Source: Hydractinia symbiolongicarpus
Lineage: Eukaryota; Cnidaria; Hydrozoa; Anthoathecata; Hydractiniidae
Direction of reading: 5' to 3'
Assembly (NCBI RefSeq): GCF_029227915.1
Contig: NC_079883.1
Coordinates: 1 to 64,000, forward strand
DNA length: 64,000 nucleotides
Below are positions 1-11,159 of the stretch, in pieces. The position numbers and the translations under genes were made by a program. Numbering within the stretch: position 1 is the stretch's first letter; each line of letters opens with the position of its first letter. Under the pieces are notes generated by a model. The model was not told the origin of the DNA, searched no databases, and worked only from the letters and a program-made list of their open reading frames with translations.

Positions 1-56
1 TCGTTCGGGAAATGAGTTTACTCCCTGTGTATTTTCTTTGTATATTTTTGACTATA

Positions 57-90
57 CGGGCCGAGTCCGGGATTTACGGGAATTCGCGGG
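57..90 (+). other. CGGG x4 core of the monomer, near helical phase
   Basis: CGGG starts at 57, 68, 77 and 87 in the first monomer, spacings of 11, 9 and 10 bp. The same four words persist in most of the main subfamilies although the bases between them change (CCGAGTC, CCAAGCA or CCAAGCC between the first two). The words would lie on roughly one face of the helix. Known satellite-binding proteins often read short repeated words, but no specific protein can be named here, and conservation by descent alone is the simpler explanation. One example is annotated; nearly every monomer has one. Confidence 0.6.
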
Positions 91-99
91 TTTTCGTTT

Positions 100-105
100 G
101 CCGGC
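100..105. other. GCCGGC palindrome in the conserved stretch of the monomer
   Basis: The hexamer lies inside TTTTCGTTTGCCGGCGATT, one of the least variable parts of the unit. It is lost in a few variants (GCCGGAGATT, GCCGGATATT, GCCGGCAATT keeps it, GCCGACGATT loses it). A restriction enzyme reading this hexamer should therefore cut the array into a ladder of about 203 bp with multiples where variants occur. Confidence 0.85.
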
Positions 106-337
106 GATTAAACTTCTTTTATTCAGCGTCTCATCAAAAATGAAAGCATTTTTGAAAACTACATGTCTCATGCGTTTTAGTGGTGAAAAGATAATTTAAA
201 AAATCGTTCTGGAAATGAGTTTACTCCCTGGGTATTTTCTTTGTATACATTTGACTACACGGGCCGAGTCCGGGATTTACGGGAATTCGCGGGTTTTCGT
301 TTGCCGGCGATTAAACTTCTTTTATTCCGCGTCTCAT

Positions 338-357
338 CAAAAATGAAAACATTTTTG
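338..357. repeat. 8-bp perfect inverted repeat with 4-nt loop (canonical dyad)
   Basis: Arm CAAAAATG at 338-345 pairs with CATTTTTG at 350-357 around AAAA. The same dyad occurs at 135-154 in the first monomer with loop AAAG. Most monomers keep both arms. Some subfamilies weaken it: TATTTTTG in place of the second arm (for example near 1159-1170), CATATTTG (near 551-558), or the left-end type with ACTG and CATTCCTG (near 748-762). It is a possible cruciform or hairpin site or protein-binding dyad; that role is inference. Confidence 0.7.
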
Positions 358-1420
358 AAAACTACAAGTCTCATGCGTTTTAGTGGTGAAAAGATAACTT
401 AAAAAATTGTTCTGGAAATGAGTTTACTCGCAGGGTACTTTCTTTGTATATACTCGACTATACGGGCCGAGTCCGGGATTTACGGGAAATCGCGGGTTTT
501 CGTTTGCCGGCGATTAAACTTCTTTTATTTCGCGTCTCATCAAAAATGAAAACATATTTGAAAATTACAAGTCTCATGCGTTTTAGTGGTGAAAAAATAA
601 TTTAAAAAATCGTTCGAGAAATGAATTTACTAACAGGGTACTTTCTTTGTATACATTCGACTATAAGGGCCAAGCCCGGGATTTACGGGAAATCGCGGGT
701 TTTCGTTTGCCGGCGATTAAACTTCTTTCATTAAGCGTCTCATTAAAACTGAAAACATTCCTGAAAACTACAAGTCTCATGCGTTTTAGTGGTGAAAAAA
801 TCATTTAAAAAATCGTTCGGGAAATGAGTTTACTCCCTGTGTATTTTCTTTGTATACTTTTGACTATACGGGCCGAGTCCGGGATTTACGGGAATTCGCG
901 GGTTTCGTTTGCCGGCGATTAAACTTCTTTTATTCAGCGTCTCATCAAAAATGAAAACATTTTTGAAAACTACATGTCTCATGCGTTTTAGTGGTGAAAA
1001 GATAATTTAAAAAATCGTTCTGGAAATGAGTTTACTCACAGGGTACTTTCTTTGTATATACTCGACTATACGGGCCAAGCACGGGATTTACGGGAAATCG
1101 CGGGTTTTCGTTTGCCGGCGATTAAACTTCTTTTATTCAGCGTCTCATCAAAAATGAAAATATTTTTGAAAACTGCAAGTCTCTTGCGTTTTAGTGGTGA
1201 AAAAATAATTTAAAATATCGTTCGGGAAATGAGTTTACTCCCTGGGTATTTTCTTTGTATACTTTTGACTATACGGGCCAAGCACGGGATTTACGGGAAA
1301 TTGCGGGTTTTCGTTTGCCGGCGATTAAACTTCTTTTATTTAGCGTCTCATCAAAAATGAAAACATTTTTGAAAACTGCAAGTCTCATGCGTTTTAGTGG
1401 TGAAAAGATAATTTAAAAAA

Positions 1421-2029
1421 TCGTTCTGGAAATGAGTTTACTCACAGGATACTTTCTTTGTATATACTCGATTATACGGGCCAAGCACGGGATTTACGGG
1501 AAATCGCGGGTTTTCGTTTGCCGGCGATTAAACTTCTTTTATTCAGCGTCTCATCAAAAATGAAAACATTTTTGAAAACTGCAAGTCTCATGCGTTTTAG
1601 TGGTGAAAAGATAATTTAAAAAATCGTTCTGGAAATGAGTTTACTCACAGGATACTTTCTTTGTATATACTCGACTATACGGGCCAAGCACGGGATTTAC
1701 GGGAAATCGCGGGTTTTCGTTTGCCGGCGATTAAACTTCTTTTATTCAGCGTCTCATCAAAAATGAAAACATTTTTGAAAACTGCAAGTCTCATGCGTTT
1801 TAGTGGTGAAAAGATAATTTAAAAAATCGTTCTGGAAATGAGTTTACTCACAGGATACTTTCTTTGTATATACTCGACTATACGGGCCAAGCACGGGATT
1901 TACGGAAAATCGCAGGTTTTCGTTTGCCGGCGATTAAACTTCTTTTATTCCGCGTCTCATCAAAAATGAAAACATTTTTGAAAACTACAAGTCTCATGCG
2001 TTTTAGTTGTGAAAAGATAATTTAAAAAA
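1421..2029 (+). repeat. Run of three near-identical adjacent monomers
   Basis: The units 1421-1623, 1624-1826 and 1827-2029 share the CTCACAGGATAC head and CCAAGCACGGG core. By eye the first two differ mainly at one base (CGATTATAC versus CGACTATAC). The third carries GGAAAATCGCAGG and TTTTAGTTGTG variants. This is single-monomer amplification, unlike the multi-monomer blocks that dominate elsewhere. Confidence 0.75.
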
Positions 2030-2219
2030 TCGTTCGAGAAATGAGTTTACTCACAGGGTACTTTCTTTGTATACATTCGACTATAAGGGCCAAGCCCGGG
2101 ATTTACGGGAATTCGCGGGTTTTCGTTTGCCGGCGATTAAACTTCTTTTATTCAGCGTCTCATCAAAAATGAAAGCATTTTTGAAAACTACATGTCTCAT
2201 GCGTTTTAGTGGTGAAAAA

Positions 2220-3430
2220 ATAATTTAAAAAATCGTTCGGGAAATGAGTTTACTCCCTGTGTATTTTCTTTGTATACTTTTGACTATACGGGCCGAGTCC
2301 GGGATTTACGGGAAATCGCGGGTTTTCGTTTGCCGGCGATTAAACTTCTTTTATTCAGCGTCTCATCAAAAATGAAAGCATTTTTGAAAACTACATGTCT
2401 CATGCGTTTTAGTGGTGAAAAGATAATTTAAAAATCGTTCTGGAAATGAGTTTACTCACAGGGTACTTTCTTTGTATATACTCGACTATACGGGCCAAGC
2501 ACGGGATTTACGGGAAATCGCGGGTTTTCGTTTGCCGGCGATTAAACTTCTTTTATTCAGCGTCTCATCAAAAATGAAAATATTTTTGAAAACTACAAGT
2601 CTCTTGCGTTTTAGTGGTGAAAAAATAATTTAAAATATCGTTCGGGAAATGAGTTTACTCCCTGGGTATTTTCTTTGTATACTTTTGACTATACGGGCCA
2701 AGCACGGGATTTACGGGAAATCGCGGGTTTTCGTTTGCCGGCGATTAAACTTCTTTTATTTAGCGTCTCATCAAAAATGAAAACATTTTTGAAAACTGCA
2801 AGTCTCATGCGTTTTAGTGGTGAAAAAATAATTTAAAAAATCGTTCGAGAAATGAGTTTACTCACAGGGTACTTTCTTTGTATACATTCGACTATAAGGG
2901 CCAAGCCCGGGATTTACGGGAAATCGCGGGTTTTCGTTTGCCGGCGATTAAACTTCTTTCATTTAGCGTCTCATCAAAAATGAAAACATTTTTGAAAACT
3001 GCAAGTCTCATGCGTTTTAGTGGTGAAAAAATAATTTAAAAAATCGTTCGAGAAATGAGTTTACTCACAGGGTACTTTCTTTGTATACATTCGACTATAA
3101 AGGCCAAGCCCGGGATTTACGGGAAATCGCGGGTTGTCGTTTGCCGGCGATTAAACTTCTTTCATTAAGCGTCTCATTAAAACTGAAAACATTCCTGAAA
3201 ACTACAAGTCTCATGCGTTTTAGTAGTGAAAAAATAATTTAAAAAATCGTTCGGGAAATGAGTTTACTCCCTGTTTATTTTCTTTGTATACTTTTGACTA
3301 TACGGGCCGAGTCCGGGATTTACGGGAACTCGCGGGTTTTCGTTTGCCGGCGATTAAACTTCTTTTATTCAGCGTCTCATCAAAAATGAAAGCATTTTTG
3401 AAAACTACATGTCTCATGCGTTTTAGTGGT
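2220..3430 (+). repeat. Six-monomer block, copy 1 of a dispersed pair (offset ~7.71 kb)
   Basis: The order of variants here matches 9931-11141 at a constant offset of 7711 bp: a CTCCCTGTGTATT unit, units with AATATTTTTG, units with CGTTCGAG and ATAAGGGCC, the rare GGGTTGTCGTTTG unit (3131), and a unit with CTCCCTGTTTATT. The intervening 6.5 kb contains related monomers in different order, so the two copies were separated by later local amplifications. Confidence 0.7.
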
Positions 3431-4345
3431 GAAAAGATAACTTAAAAAATTGTTCTGGAAATGAGTTTACTCGCAGGGTACTTTCTTTGTATATACTCGA
3501 CTATACGGGCCGAGTCCGGGATTTACGGGAAATCGCGGGTTTTCGTTTGCCGGCGATTAAACTTCTTTTATTTCGCGTCTCATCAAAAATGAAAACATAT
3601 TTGAAAACTACAAGTCTCATGCGTTTTAGTGGTGAAAAAATAATTTAAAAAATCGTTCGAGAAATGAATTTACTAACAGGGTACTTTCTTTGTATACATT
3701 CGACTATAAGGGCCAAGCCCGGGATTTACGGGAAATCGCGGGTTGTCGTTTGCCGGCGATTAAACTTCTTTCATTAAGCGTCTCATTAAAACTGAAAACA
3801 TTCCTGAAAACTACAAGTCTCATGCGTTTTAGTAGTGAAAAAATAATTTAAAAAATCGTTCGGGAAATGAGTTTACTCCCTGTTTATTTTCTTTGTATAC
3901 TTTTGACTATACGGGCCGAGTCCGGGATTTACGGGAATTCGCGGGTTTTCGTTTGCCGGCGATTAAACTTCTTTTATTCAGCGTCTCATCAAAAATGAAA
4001 GCATTTTTGAAAACTACATGTCTCATGCGTTTTAGTGGTGAAAAGATAACTTAAAAAATTGTTCTGGAAATGAGTTTACTCGCAGGGTACTTTCTTTGTA
4101 TATACTCGACTATACGGGCCGAGTCCGGGATTTACGGGAAATCGCGGGTTTTCGTTTGCCGGCGATTAAACTTCTTTTATTTCGCGTCTCATCAAAAATG
4201 AAAACATATTTGAAAACTACAAGTCTCATGCGTTTTAGTGGTGAAAAAATAATTTAAAAAATCGTTCGAGAAATGAATTTACTAACAGGGTACTTTCTTT
4301 GTATACATTCGACTATAAGGGCCAAGCCCGGGATTTACGGGAAAT
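3080..4345 (+). repeat. 3-mer higher-order repeat, period 609 bp, two copies
   Basis: The rare GGGTTGTCG word at 3131 recurs at 3740, and the linked CTCCCTGTTTATT, ACTTAAAAAATTG and GAATTTACTAACAGG variants recur at the same 609-bp spacing. One difference is GGGAACTCG at 3325-3333 against GGGAATTCG in the second copy. Similarity ends near 4345, where the second copy reads GGGTTTTCG instead of GGGTTGTCG. Confidence 0.8.
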
Positions 4346-4354
4346 CGCGGGTTT

Positions 4355-6483
4355 TCGTTTGCCGGCGATTAAACTTCTTTTATTTAGCGTCTCATCAAAA
4401 ATGAAAACATTTTTGAAAACTGCAAGTCTCATGCGTTTTAGTGGTGAAAAGATAACTTAAAAAATTGTTCTGGAAATGAGTTTACTCGCAGGGTACTTTC
4501 TTTGTATATACTCGACTATACGGGCCGAGTCCGGGATTTACGGGAAATCGCGGGTTTTCGTTTGCCGGCGATTAAACTTCTTTTATTTCGCGTCTCATCA
4601 AAAATGAAAACATATTTGAAAACTACAAGTCTCATGCGTTTTAGTGGTGAAAAAATCATTTAAAAAATCGTTCGGGAAATGAGTTTACTCCCTGTGTATT
4701 TTCTTTGTATACTTTTGACTATACGGGCCGAGTCCGGGATTTACGGGAATTCGCGGGTTTCGTTTGCCGGCGATTAAACTTCTTTTATTCAGCGTCTCAT
4801 CAAAAATGAAAGCATTTTTGAAAACTACATGTCTCATGCGTTTTAGTGGTGAAAAGATAATTTAAAAAATCGTTCTGGAAATGAGTTTACTCACAGGGTA
4901 CTTTCTTTGTATATACTCGACTATACGGGCCAAGCACGGGATTTACGGGAAATCGCGGGTTTTCGTTTGCCGGCGATTAAACTTCTTTTATTCAGCGTCT
5001 CATCAAAAATGAAAATATTTTTGAAAACTACAAGTCTCTTGCGTTTTAGTGGTGCAAAAATAATTTAAAATATCGTTCGGGAAATGAGTTTACTCCCTGG
5101 GTATTTTTTTTGTATACTTTTGACTATACGGGCCAAGCACGGGATTTACGGGAAATCGCGGGTTTTCGTTTGCCGGCGATTAAACTTCTTTTATTCAGCG
5201 TCTCATCAAAAATGAAAATATTTTTGAAAACTGCAAGTCTCTTGCGTTTTAGTGGTGAAAAAATAATTTAAAATATCGTTCGGGAAATGAGTTTACTCCC
5301 TGGGTATTTTCTTTGTATACTTTTGACTATACGGGCCAAGCACGGGATTTACGGGAAATTGCGGGTTTTTGTTTGCCGGCGATTAAACTTCTTTTATTTA
5401 GCGTCTCATCAAAAATGAAAACATTTTTGAAAACTGCAAGTCTCATGCGTTTTAGTGGTGAAAAGATAACTTAAAAAATTGTTCTGGAAATGAGTTTACT
5501 CGCAGGGTACTTTCTTTGTATATACTCGACTATACGGGCCGAGTCCGGGATTTACGGGAAATCGCGGGTTTTCGTTTGCCGGCGATTAAACTTCTTTTAT
5601 TTCGCGTCTCATCAAAAATGAAAACATATTTGAAAACTACAAGTCTCATGCGTTTTAGTGGTGAAAAAATCATTTAAAAAATCGTTCGGGAAATGAGTTT
5701 ACTCCCTGTGTATTTTCTTTGTATACTTTTGACTATACGGGCCGAGTCCGGGATTTACGGGAATTCGCGGGTTTCGTTTGCCGGCGATTAAACTTCTTTT
5801 ATTCAGCGTCTCATCAAAAATGAAAGCATTTTTGAAAACTACATGTCTCATGCGTTTTAGTGGTGAAAAGATAATTTAAAAAATCGTTCTGGAAATGAGT
5901 TTACTCACAGGGTACTTTCTTTGTATATACTCGACTATACGGGCCAAGCACGGGATTTACGGGAAATCGCGGGTTTTCGTTTGCCGGCGATTAAACTTCT
6001 TTTATTCAGCGTCTCATCAAAAATGAAAATATTTTTGAAAACTACAAGTCTCTTGCGTTTTAGTGGTGCAAAAATAATTTAAAATATCGTTCGGGAAATG
6101 AGTTTACTCCCTGGGTATTTTTTTTGTATACTTTTGACTATACGGGCCAAGCACGGGATTTACGGGAAATCGCGGGTTTTCGTTTGCCGGCGATTAAACT
6201 TCTTTTATTCAGCGTCTCATCAAAAATGAAAATATTTTTGAAAACTGCAAGTCTCTTGCGTTTTAGTGGTGAAAAAATAATTTAAAATATCGTTCGGGAA
6301 ATGAGTTTACTCCCTGGGTATTTTCTTTGTATACTTTTGACTATACGGGCCAAGCACGGGATTTACGGGAAATTGCGGGTTTTTGTTTGCCGGCGATTAA
6401 ACTTCTTTTATTTAGCGTCTCATCAAAAATGAAAACATTTTTGAAAACTGCAAGTCTCATGCGTTTTAGTGGTGAAAAGATAA
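4355..6483 (+). repeat. 5-mer higher-order repeat, period 1014 bp, two copies
   Basis: A one-base-short word (GCGGGTTTCG, one T missing) at 4753 recurs at 5767, and the T-rich GTATTTTTTTTGTATAC variant near 5101 recurs near 6115. The period is five monomers minus that single base. GGTGCAAAAATAATTT near 5051 and its copy near 6065 confirm the register. The match is lost at about 6484, where ATAACTTAAAAAATTG is replaced by ATAATTTAAAAAATCG. Confidence 0.85.
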
Positions 6484-6879
6484 TTTAAAAAATCGTTCTG
6501 GAAATGAGTTTACTCACAGGATACTTTCTTTGTATATACTCGATTATACGGGCCAAGCACGGGATTTACGGGAAATCGCGGGTTTTCGTTTGCCGGCGAT
6601 TAAACTTCTTTTATTCAGCGTCTCATCAAAAATGAAAACATTTTTGAAAACTGCAAGTCTCATGCGTTTTAGTGGTGAAAAGATAATTTAAAAAATCGTT
6701 CTGGAAATGAGTTTACTCACAGGATACTTTCTTTGTATATACTCGACTATACGGGCCAAGCACGGGATTTACGGAAAATCGCAGGTTTTCGTTTGCCGGC
6801 GATTAAACTTCTTTTATTCCGCGTCTCATCAAAAATGAAAACATTTTTGAAAACTACAAGTCTCATGCGTTTTAGTGGT

Positions 6880-9800
6880 GAAAAAATAATTTAAAAAATC
6901 GTTCGAGAAATGAGTTTACTCACAGGGTACTTTCTTTGTATACATTCGACTATAAGGGCCAAGCCCGGGATTTACGGGAATTCGCGGGTTTTCGTTTGCC
7001 GGCGATTAAACTTCTTTTATTCAGCGTCTCATCAAAAATGAAAGCATTTTTGAAAACTACATGTCTCATGCGTTTTAGTGGTGAAAAGATAATTTAAAAA
7101 ATCGTTCTGGAAATGAGTTTACTCACAGGGTACTTTCTTTGTATATACTCGACTATACGGGCCAAGCACGGGATTTACGGGAAATCGCGGGTTTTCGTTT
7201 GCCGGCGATTAAACTTCTTTTATTCAGCGTCTCATCAAAAATGAAAACATTTTTGAAAACTGCAAGTCTCATGCGTTTTAGTGGTGAAAAAATAATTTAA
7301 AAAATCGTTCGAGAAATGAGTTTACTCACAGGGTACTTTCTTTGTATACATTCGACTATAAGGGCCAAGCCCGGGATTTACGGGAAATCGCGGGTTTTCG
7401 TTTGCCGGCGATTAAACTTCTTTCATTAAGCGTCTCATTAAAACTGAAAACATTCCTGAAAACTACAAGTCTCATGCGTTTTAGTGGTGAAAAAATAATT
7501 TAAAAAATCGTTTGAGAAATGAGTTTACTCACAGGGTACTTTCTTTGTATACATTCGACTATAAGGGCCAAGCCCGGGATTTACGGGAAATCGCGGGTTT
7601 TCGTTTGCCGGCGATTAAACTTCTTTCATTTAGCGTCTCATCAAAAATGAAAACATTTTTGAAAACTGCAAGTCTCATGCGTTTTAGTGGTGAAAAAATA
7701 ATTTAAAAAATCGTTCGAGAAATGAGTTTACTCACAGGGTACTTTCTTTGTATACATTCGACTATAAGGGCCAAGCCCGGGATTTACGGGAAATCGCGGG
7801 TTGTCGTTTGCCGGCGATTAAACTTCTTTCATTAAGCGTCTCATTAAAACTGAAAACATTCCTGAAAACTACAAGTCTCATGCGTTTTAGTAGTGAAAAA
7901 ATAATTTAAAAAATCGTTCGGGAAATGAGTTTACTCCCTGTTTATTTTCTTTGTATACTTTTGACTATACGGGCCGAGTCCGGGATTTACGGGAATTCGC
8001 GGGTTTTCGTTTGCCGGCGATTAAACTTCTTTTATTCAGCGTCTCATCAAAAATGAAAGCATTTTTGAAAACTACATGTCTCATGCGTTTTAGTGGTGAA
8101 AAGATAATTTAAAAAATCGTTCTGGAAATTAGTTTACTCACAGGGTACTTTCTTTGTATATACTCGACTATACGGGCCAAGCACGGGATTTACGGGAAAT
8201 CGCGGGTTTTCGTTTGCCGGCGATTAAACTTCTTTTATTCAGCGTCTCATCAAAAATGAAAATATTTTTGAAAACTACAAGTCTCTTGCGTTTTAGTGGT
8301 GCAAAAATAATTTAAAATATCGTTCGGGAAATGAGTTTACTCGCTGGGTATTTTTTTTGTATACTTTTGACTATACGGGCCAAGCACGGGATTTACGGGA
8401 AATCGCGGGTTTTCGTTTGCCGGCGATTAAACTTCTTTTATTCAGCGTCTCATCAAAAATGAAAATATTTTTGAAAACTGCAAGTCTCTTGCGTTTTAGT
8501 GGTGAAAAAATAATTTAAAATATCGTTCGGGAAATGAGTTTACTCCCTGGGTATTTTCTTTGTATACTTTTGACTATACGGGCCAAGCACGGGATTTACG
8601 GGAAATTGCGGGTTTTTGTTTGCCGGCGATTAAACTTCTTTTATTTAGCGTCTCATCAAAAATGAAAACATTTTTGAAAACTGCAAGTCTCATGCGTTTT
8701 AGTGGTGAAAAGATAATTTAAAAAATCGTTCTGGAAATGAGTTTACTCACAGGATACTTTCTTTGTATATACTCGATTATACGGGCCGAGTCCGGGATTT
8801 ACGGGAATTCGCGGGTTTTCGTTTGCCGGCGATTAAACTTCTTTTATTCAGCGTCTCATCAAAAATGAAAGCATTTTTGAAAACTACATGTCTCATGCGT
8901 TTTAGTGGTGAAAAGATAATTTAAAAAATCGTTCTGGAAATGAGTTTACTCACAGGGTACTTTCTTTGTATATACTCGACTATACGGGCCAAGCACGGGA
9001 TTTACGGGAAATCGCGGGTTTTCGTTTGCCGGCGATTAAACTTCTTTTATTCAGCGTCTCATCAAAAATGAAAATATTTTTGAAAACTACAAGTCTCATG
9101 CGTTTTAGTGGTGAAAAGATAATTTAAAAAATCGTTCTGGAAATGAGTTTACTCACAGGGTACTTTCTTTGTATATACTCGATTATACGGGCCAAGCACG
9201 GGATTTACGGGAAATCGCGGGTTTTCGTTTGCCGGAGATTAAACTTCTTTTATTCAGCGTCTCATCAAAAATGAAAACATTTTTGAAAACTACAAGTCTC
9301 ATGCGTTTTAGTGGTGAAAAAATAATTTAAAAAATCGTTCGAGAAATGAGTTTACTCACAGGGTACTTTCTTTGTATACATTCGACTATAAGGGCCAAGC
9401 CCGGGATTTACGGGAATTCGCGGGTTTTCGTTTGCCGGCGATTAAACTTCTTTTATTCAGCGTCTCATCAAAAATGAAAGCATTTTTGAAAACTACATGT
9501 CTCATGCGTTTTAGTGGTGAAAAGATAATTTAAAGAATCGTTCTGGAAATGAGTTTACTCACAGGGTACTTTCTTTGTATATACTCGACTATACGGGCCA
9601 AGCACGGGATTTACGGGAAATCGCGGGTTTTCGTTTGCCGGCGATTAAACTTCTTTTATTCAGCGTCTCATCAAAAATGAAAACATTTTTGAAAACTGCA
9701 AGTCTCATGCGTTTTAGTGGTGAAAAAATAATTTAAAAAATCGTTCGAGAAATGAGTTTACTCACAGGGTACTTTCTTTGTATACATTCGACTATAAGGG

Positions 9801-9916
9801 CCAAGCCCGGGATTTACGGGAAATCGCGGGTTTTCGTTTGCCGGCGATTAAACTTCTTTCATTAAGCGTCTCATTAAAACTGAAAACATTCCTGAAAACT
9901 ACAAGTCTCATGCGTT
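6880..9916 (+). repeat. Mixed monomers with a 12-monomer spaced three-unit repeat
   Basis: The three units at 6880-7480 (CGTTCGAG head, GAATTCGCGGG, then the CATTAAGCG/CATTCCTG type) recur at 9316-9916 with a constant offset of 2436 bp, exactly 12 x 203. Between them lie units resembling the preceding 5-mer, including another TATTTTTTTTGTATAC variant near 8348, and a hybrid monomer near 8790. Confidence 0.65.
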
Positions 9917-9930
9917 TTAGTAGTGAAAAA

Positions 9931-11141
9931 ATAATTTAAAAAATCGTTCGGGAAATGAGTTTACTCCCTGTGTATTTTCTTTGTATACTTTTGACTATAC
10001 GGGCCGAGTCCGGGATTTACGGGAATTCGCGGGTTTTCGTTTGCCGGCGATTAAACTTCTTTTATTCAGCGTCTCATCAAAAATGAAAGCATTTTTGAAA
10101 ACTACATGTCTCATGCGTTTTAGTGGTGAAAAGATAATTTAAAAAATCGTTCTGGAAATGAGTTTACTCACAGGGTACTTTCTTTGTATATACTCGACTA
10201 TACGGGCCAAGCACGGGATTTACGGGAAATCGCGGGTTTTCGTTTGCCGGCGATTAAACTTCTTTTATTCAGCGTCTCATCAAAAATGAAAATATTTTTG
10301 AAAACTACAAGTCTCTTGCGTTTTAGTGGTGAAAAAATAATTTAAAATATCGTTCGGGAAATGAGTTTACTCCCTGGGTATTTTCTTTGTATACTTTTGA
10401 CTATACGGGCCAAGCACGGGATTTACGGGAAATCGCGGGTTTTCGTTTGCCGGCGATTAAACTTCTTTTATTTAGCGTCTCATCAAAAATGAAAACATTT
10501 TTGAAAACTGCAAGTCTCATGCGTTTTAGTGGTGAAAAAATAATTTAAAAAATCGTTCGAGAAATGAGTTTACTCACAGGGTACTTTCTTTGTATACATT
10601 CGACTATAAGGGCCAAGCCCGGGATTTACGGGAAATCGCGGGTTTTCGTTTGCCGGCGATTAAACTTCTTTCATTTAGCGTCTCATCAAAAATGAAAACA
10701 TTTTTGAAAACTGCAAGTCTCATGCGTTTTAGTGGTGAAAAAATAATTTAAAAAATCGTTCGAGAAATGAGTTTACTCACAGGGTACTTTCTTTGTATAC
10801 ATTCGACTATAAGGGCCAAGCCCGGGATTTACGGGAAATCGCGGGTTGTCGTTTGCCGGCGATTAAACTTCTTTCATTAAGCGTCTCATTAAAACTGAAA
10901 AGATTCCTGAAAACTACAAGTCTCATGCGTTTTAGTAGTGAAAAAATAATTTAAAAAATCGTTCGGGAAATGAGTTTACTCCCTGTTTATTTTCTTTGTA
11001 TACTTTTGACTATACGGGCCGAGTCCGGGATTTACGGGAATTCGCGGGTTTTCGTTTGCCGGCGATTAAACTTCTTTTATTCAGCGTCTCATCAAAAATG
11101 AAAGCATTTTTGAAAACTACATGTCTCATGCGTTTTAGTGG
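9931..11141 (+). repeat. Six-monomer block, copy 2 of the dispersed pair
   Basis: It is collinear with 2220-3430 at offset 7711, including the GGGTTGTCG unit at 10842 and the CTCCCTGTTTATT unit just after 10978. A private change is AAAAGATTCCTG near 10897-10908, where the first copy has AAAACATTCCTG. Confidence 0.7.
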
Positions 11142-11159
11142 TGAAAAGATAATTTAAAA

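Larger units (their letters stand above)
1..203 (+). repeat. Reference monomer (first complete unit)
   Basis: This unit serves as the coordinate frame for the other 314. In order it has a variable head (about 20-55, here the CTCCCTGTG type), a CpG-dense core (57-106) with four CGGG words, a GCCGGC hexamer at 100-105, a variable dinucleotide site (about 122-126; ATTCAGCG here, elsewhere ATTCCGCG, ATTTCGCG, ATTTAGCG, ATTAAGCG or ATTCGGCG), an inverted repeat at 135-154, the near-constant CATGCGTTTTAGTGG stretch (170-184) and an A/T-rich tail (185-203). By count it holds 33 C, 43 G and 13 CpG dinucleotides. The boundary is arbitrary, because a tandem array has no natural start. Confidence 0.95.

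Noticed and set aside
41-56. TATA-like TGTATATTT and TGTATATACTC
   Set aside because: These occur in most monomers as part of the unit, without any downstream gene or other promoter element.
91-107. CENP-B-box-like TTTCGTTTGCCGGCGAT
   Set aside because: It shares TTCGTT with the 17-bp CENP-B box but lacks the required central A and the CGGG half, so only about half of the essential positions match.
570-630. RNA polymerase III A- and B-box-like words (TTTTAGTGG and GTTCGAGAA)
   Set aside because: The A-box word misses several consensus positions, the B-box word lacks its final C and is present only in one subfamily, and the spacing of about 22 bp is shorter than in tRNA genes or tRNA-derived SINEs. 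No cloverleaf can be drawn.
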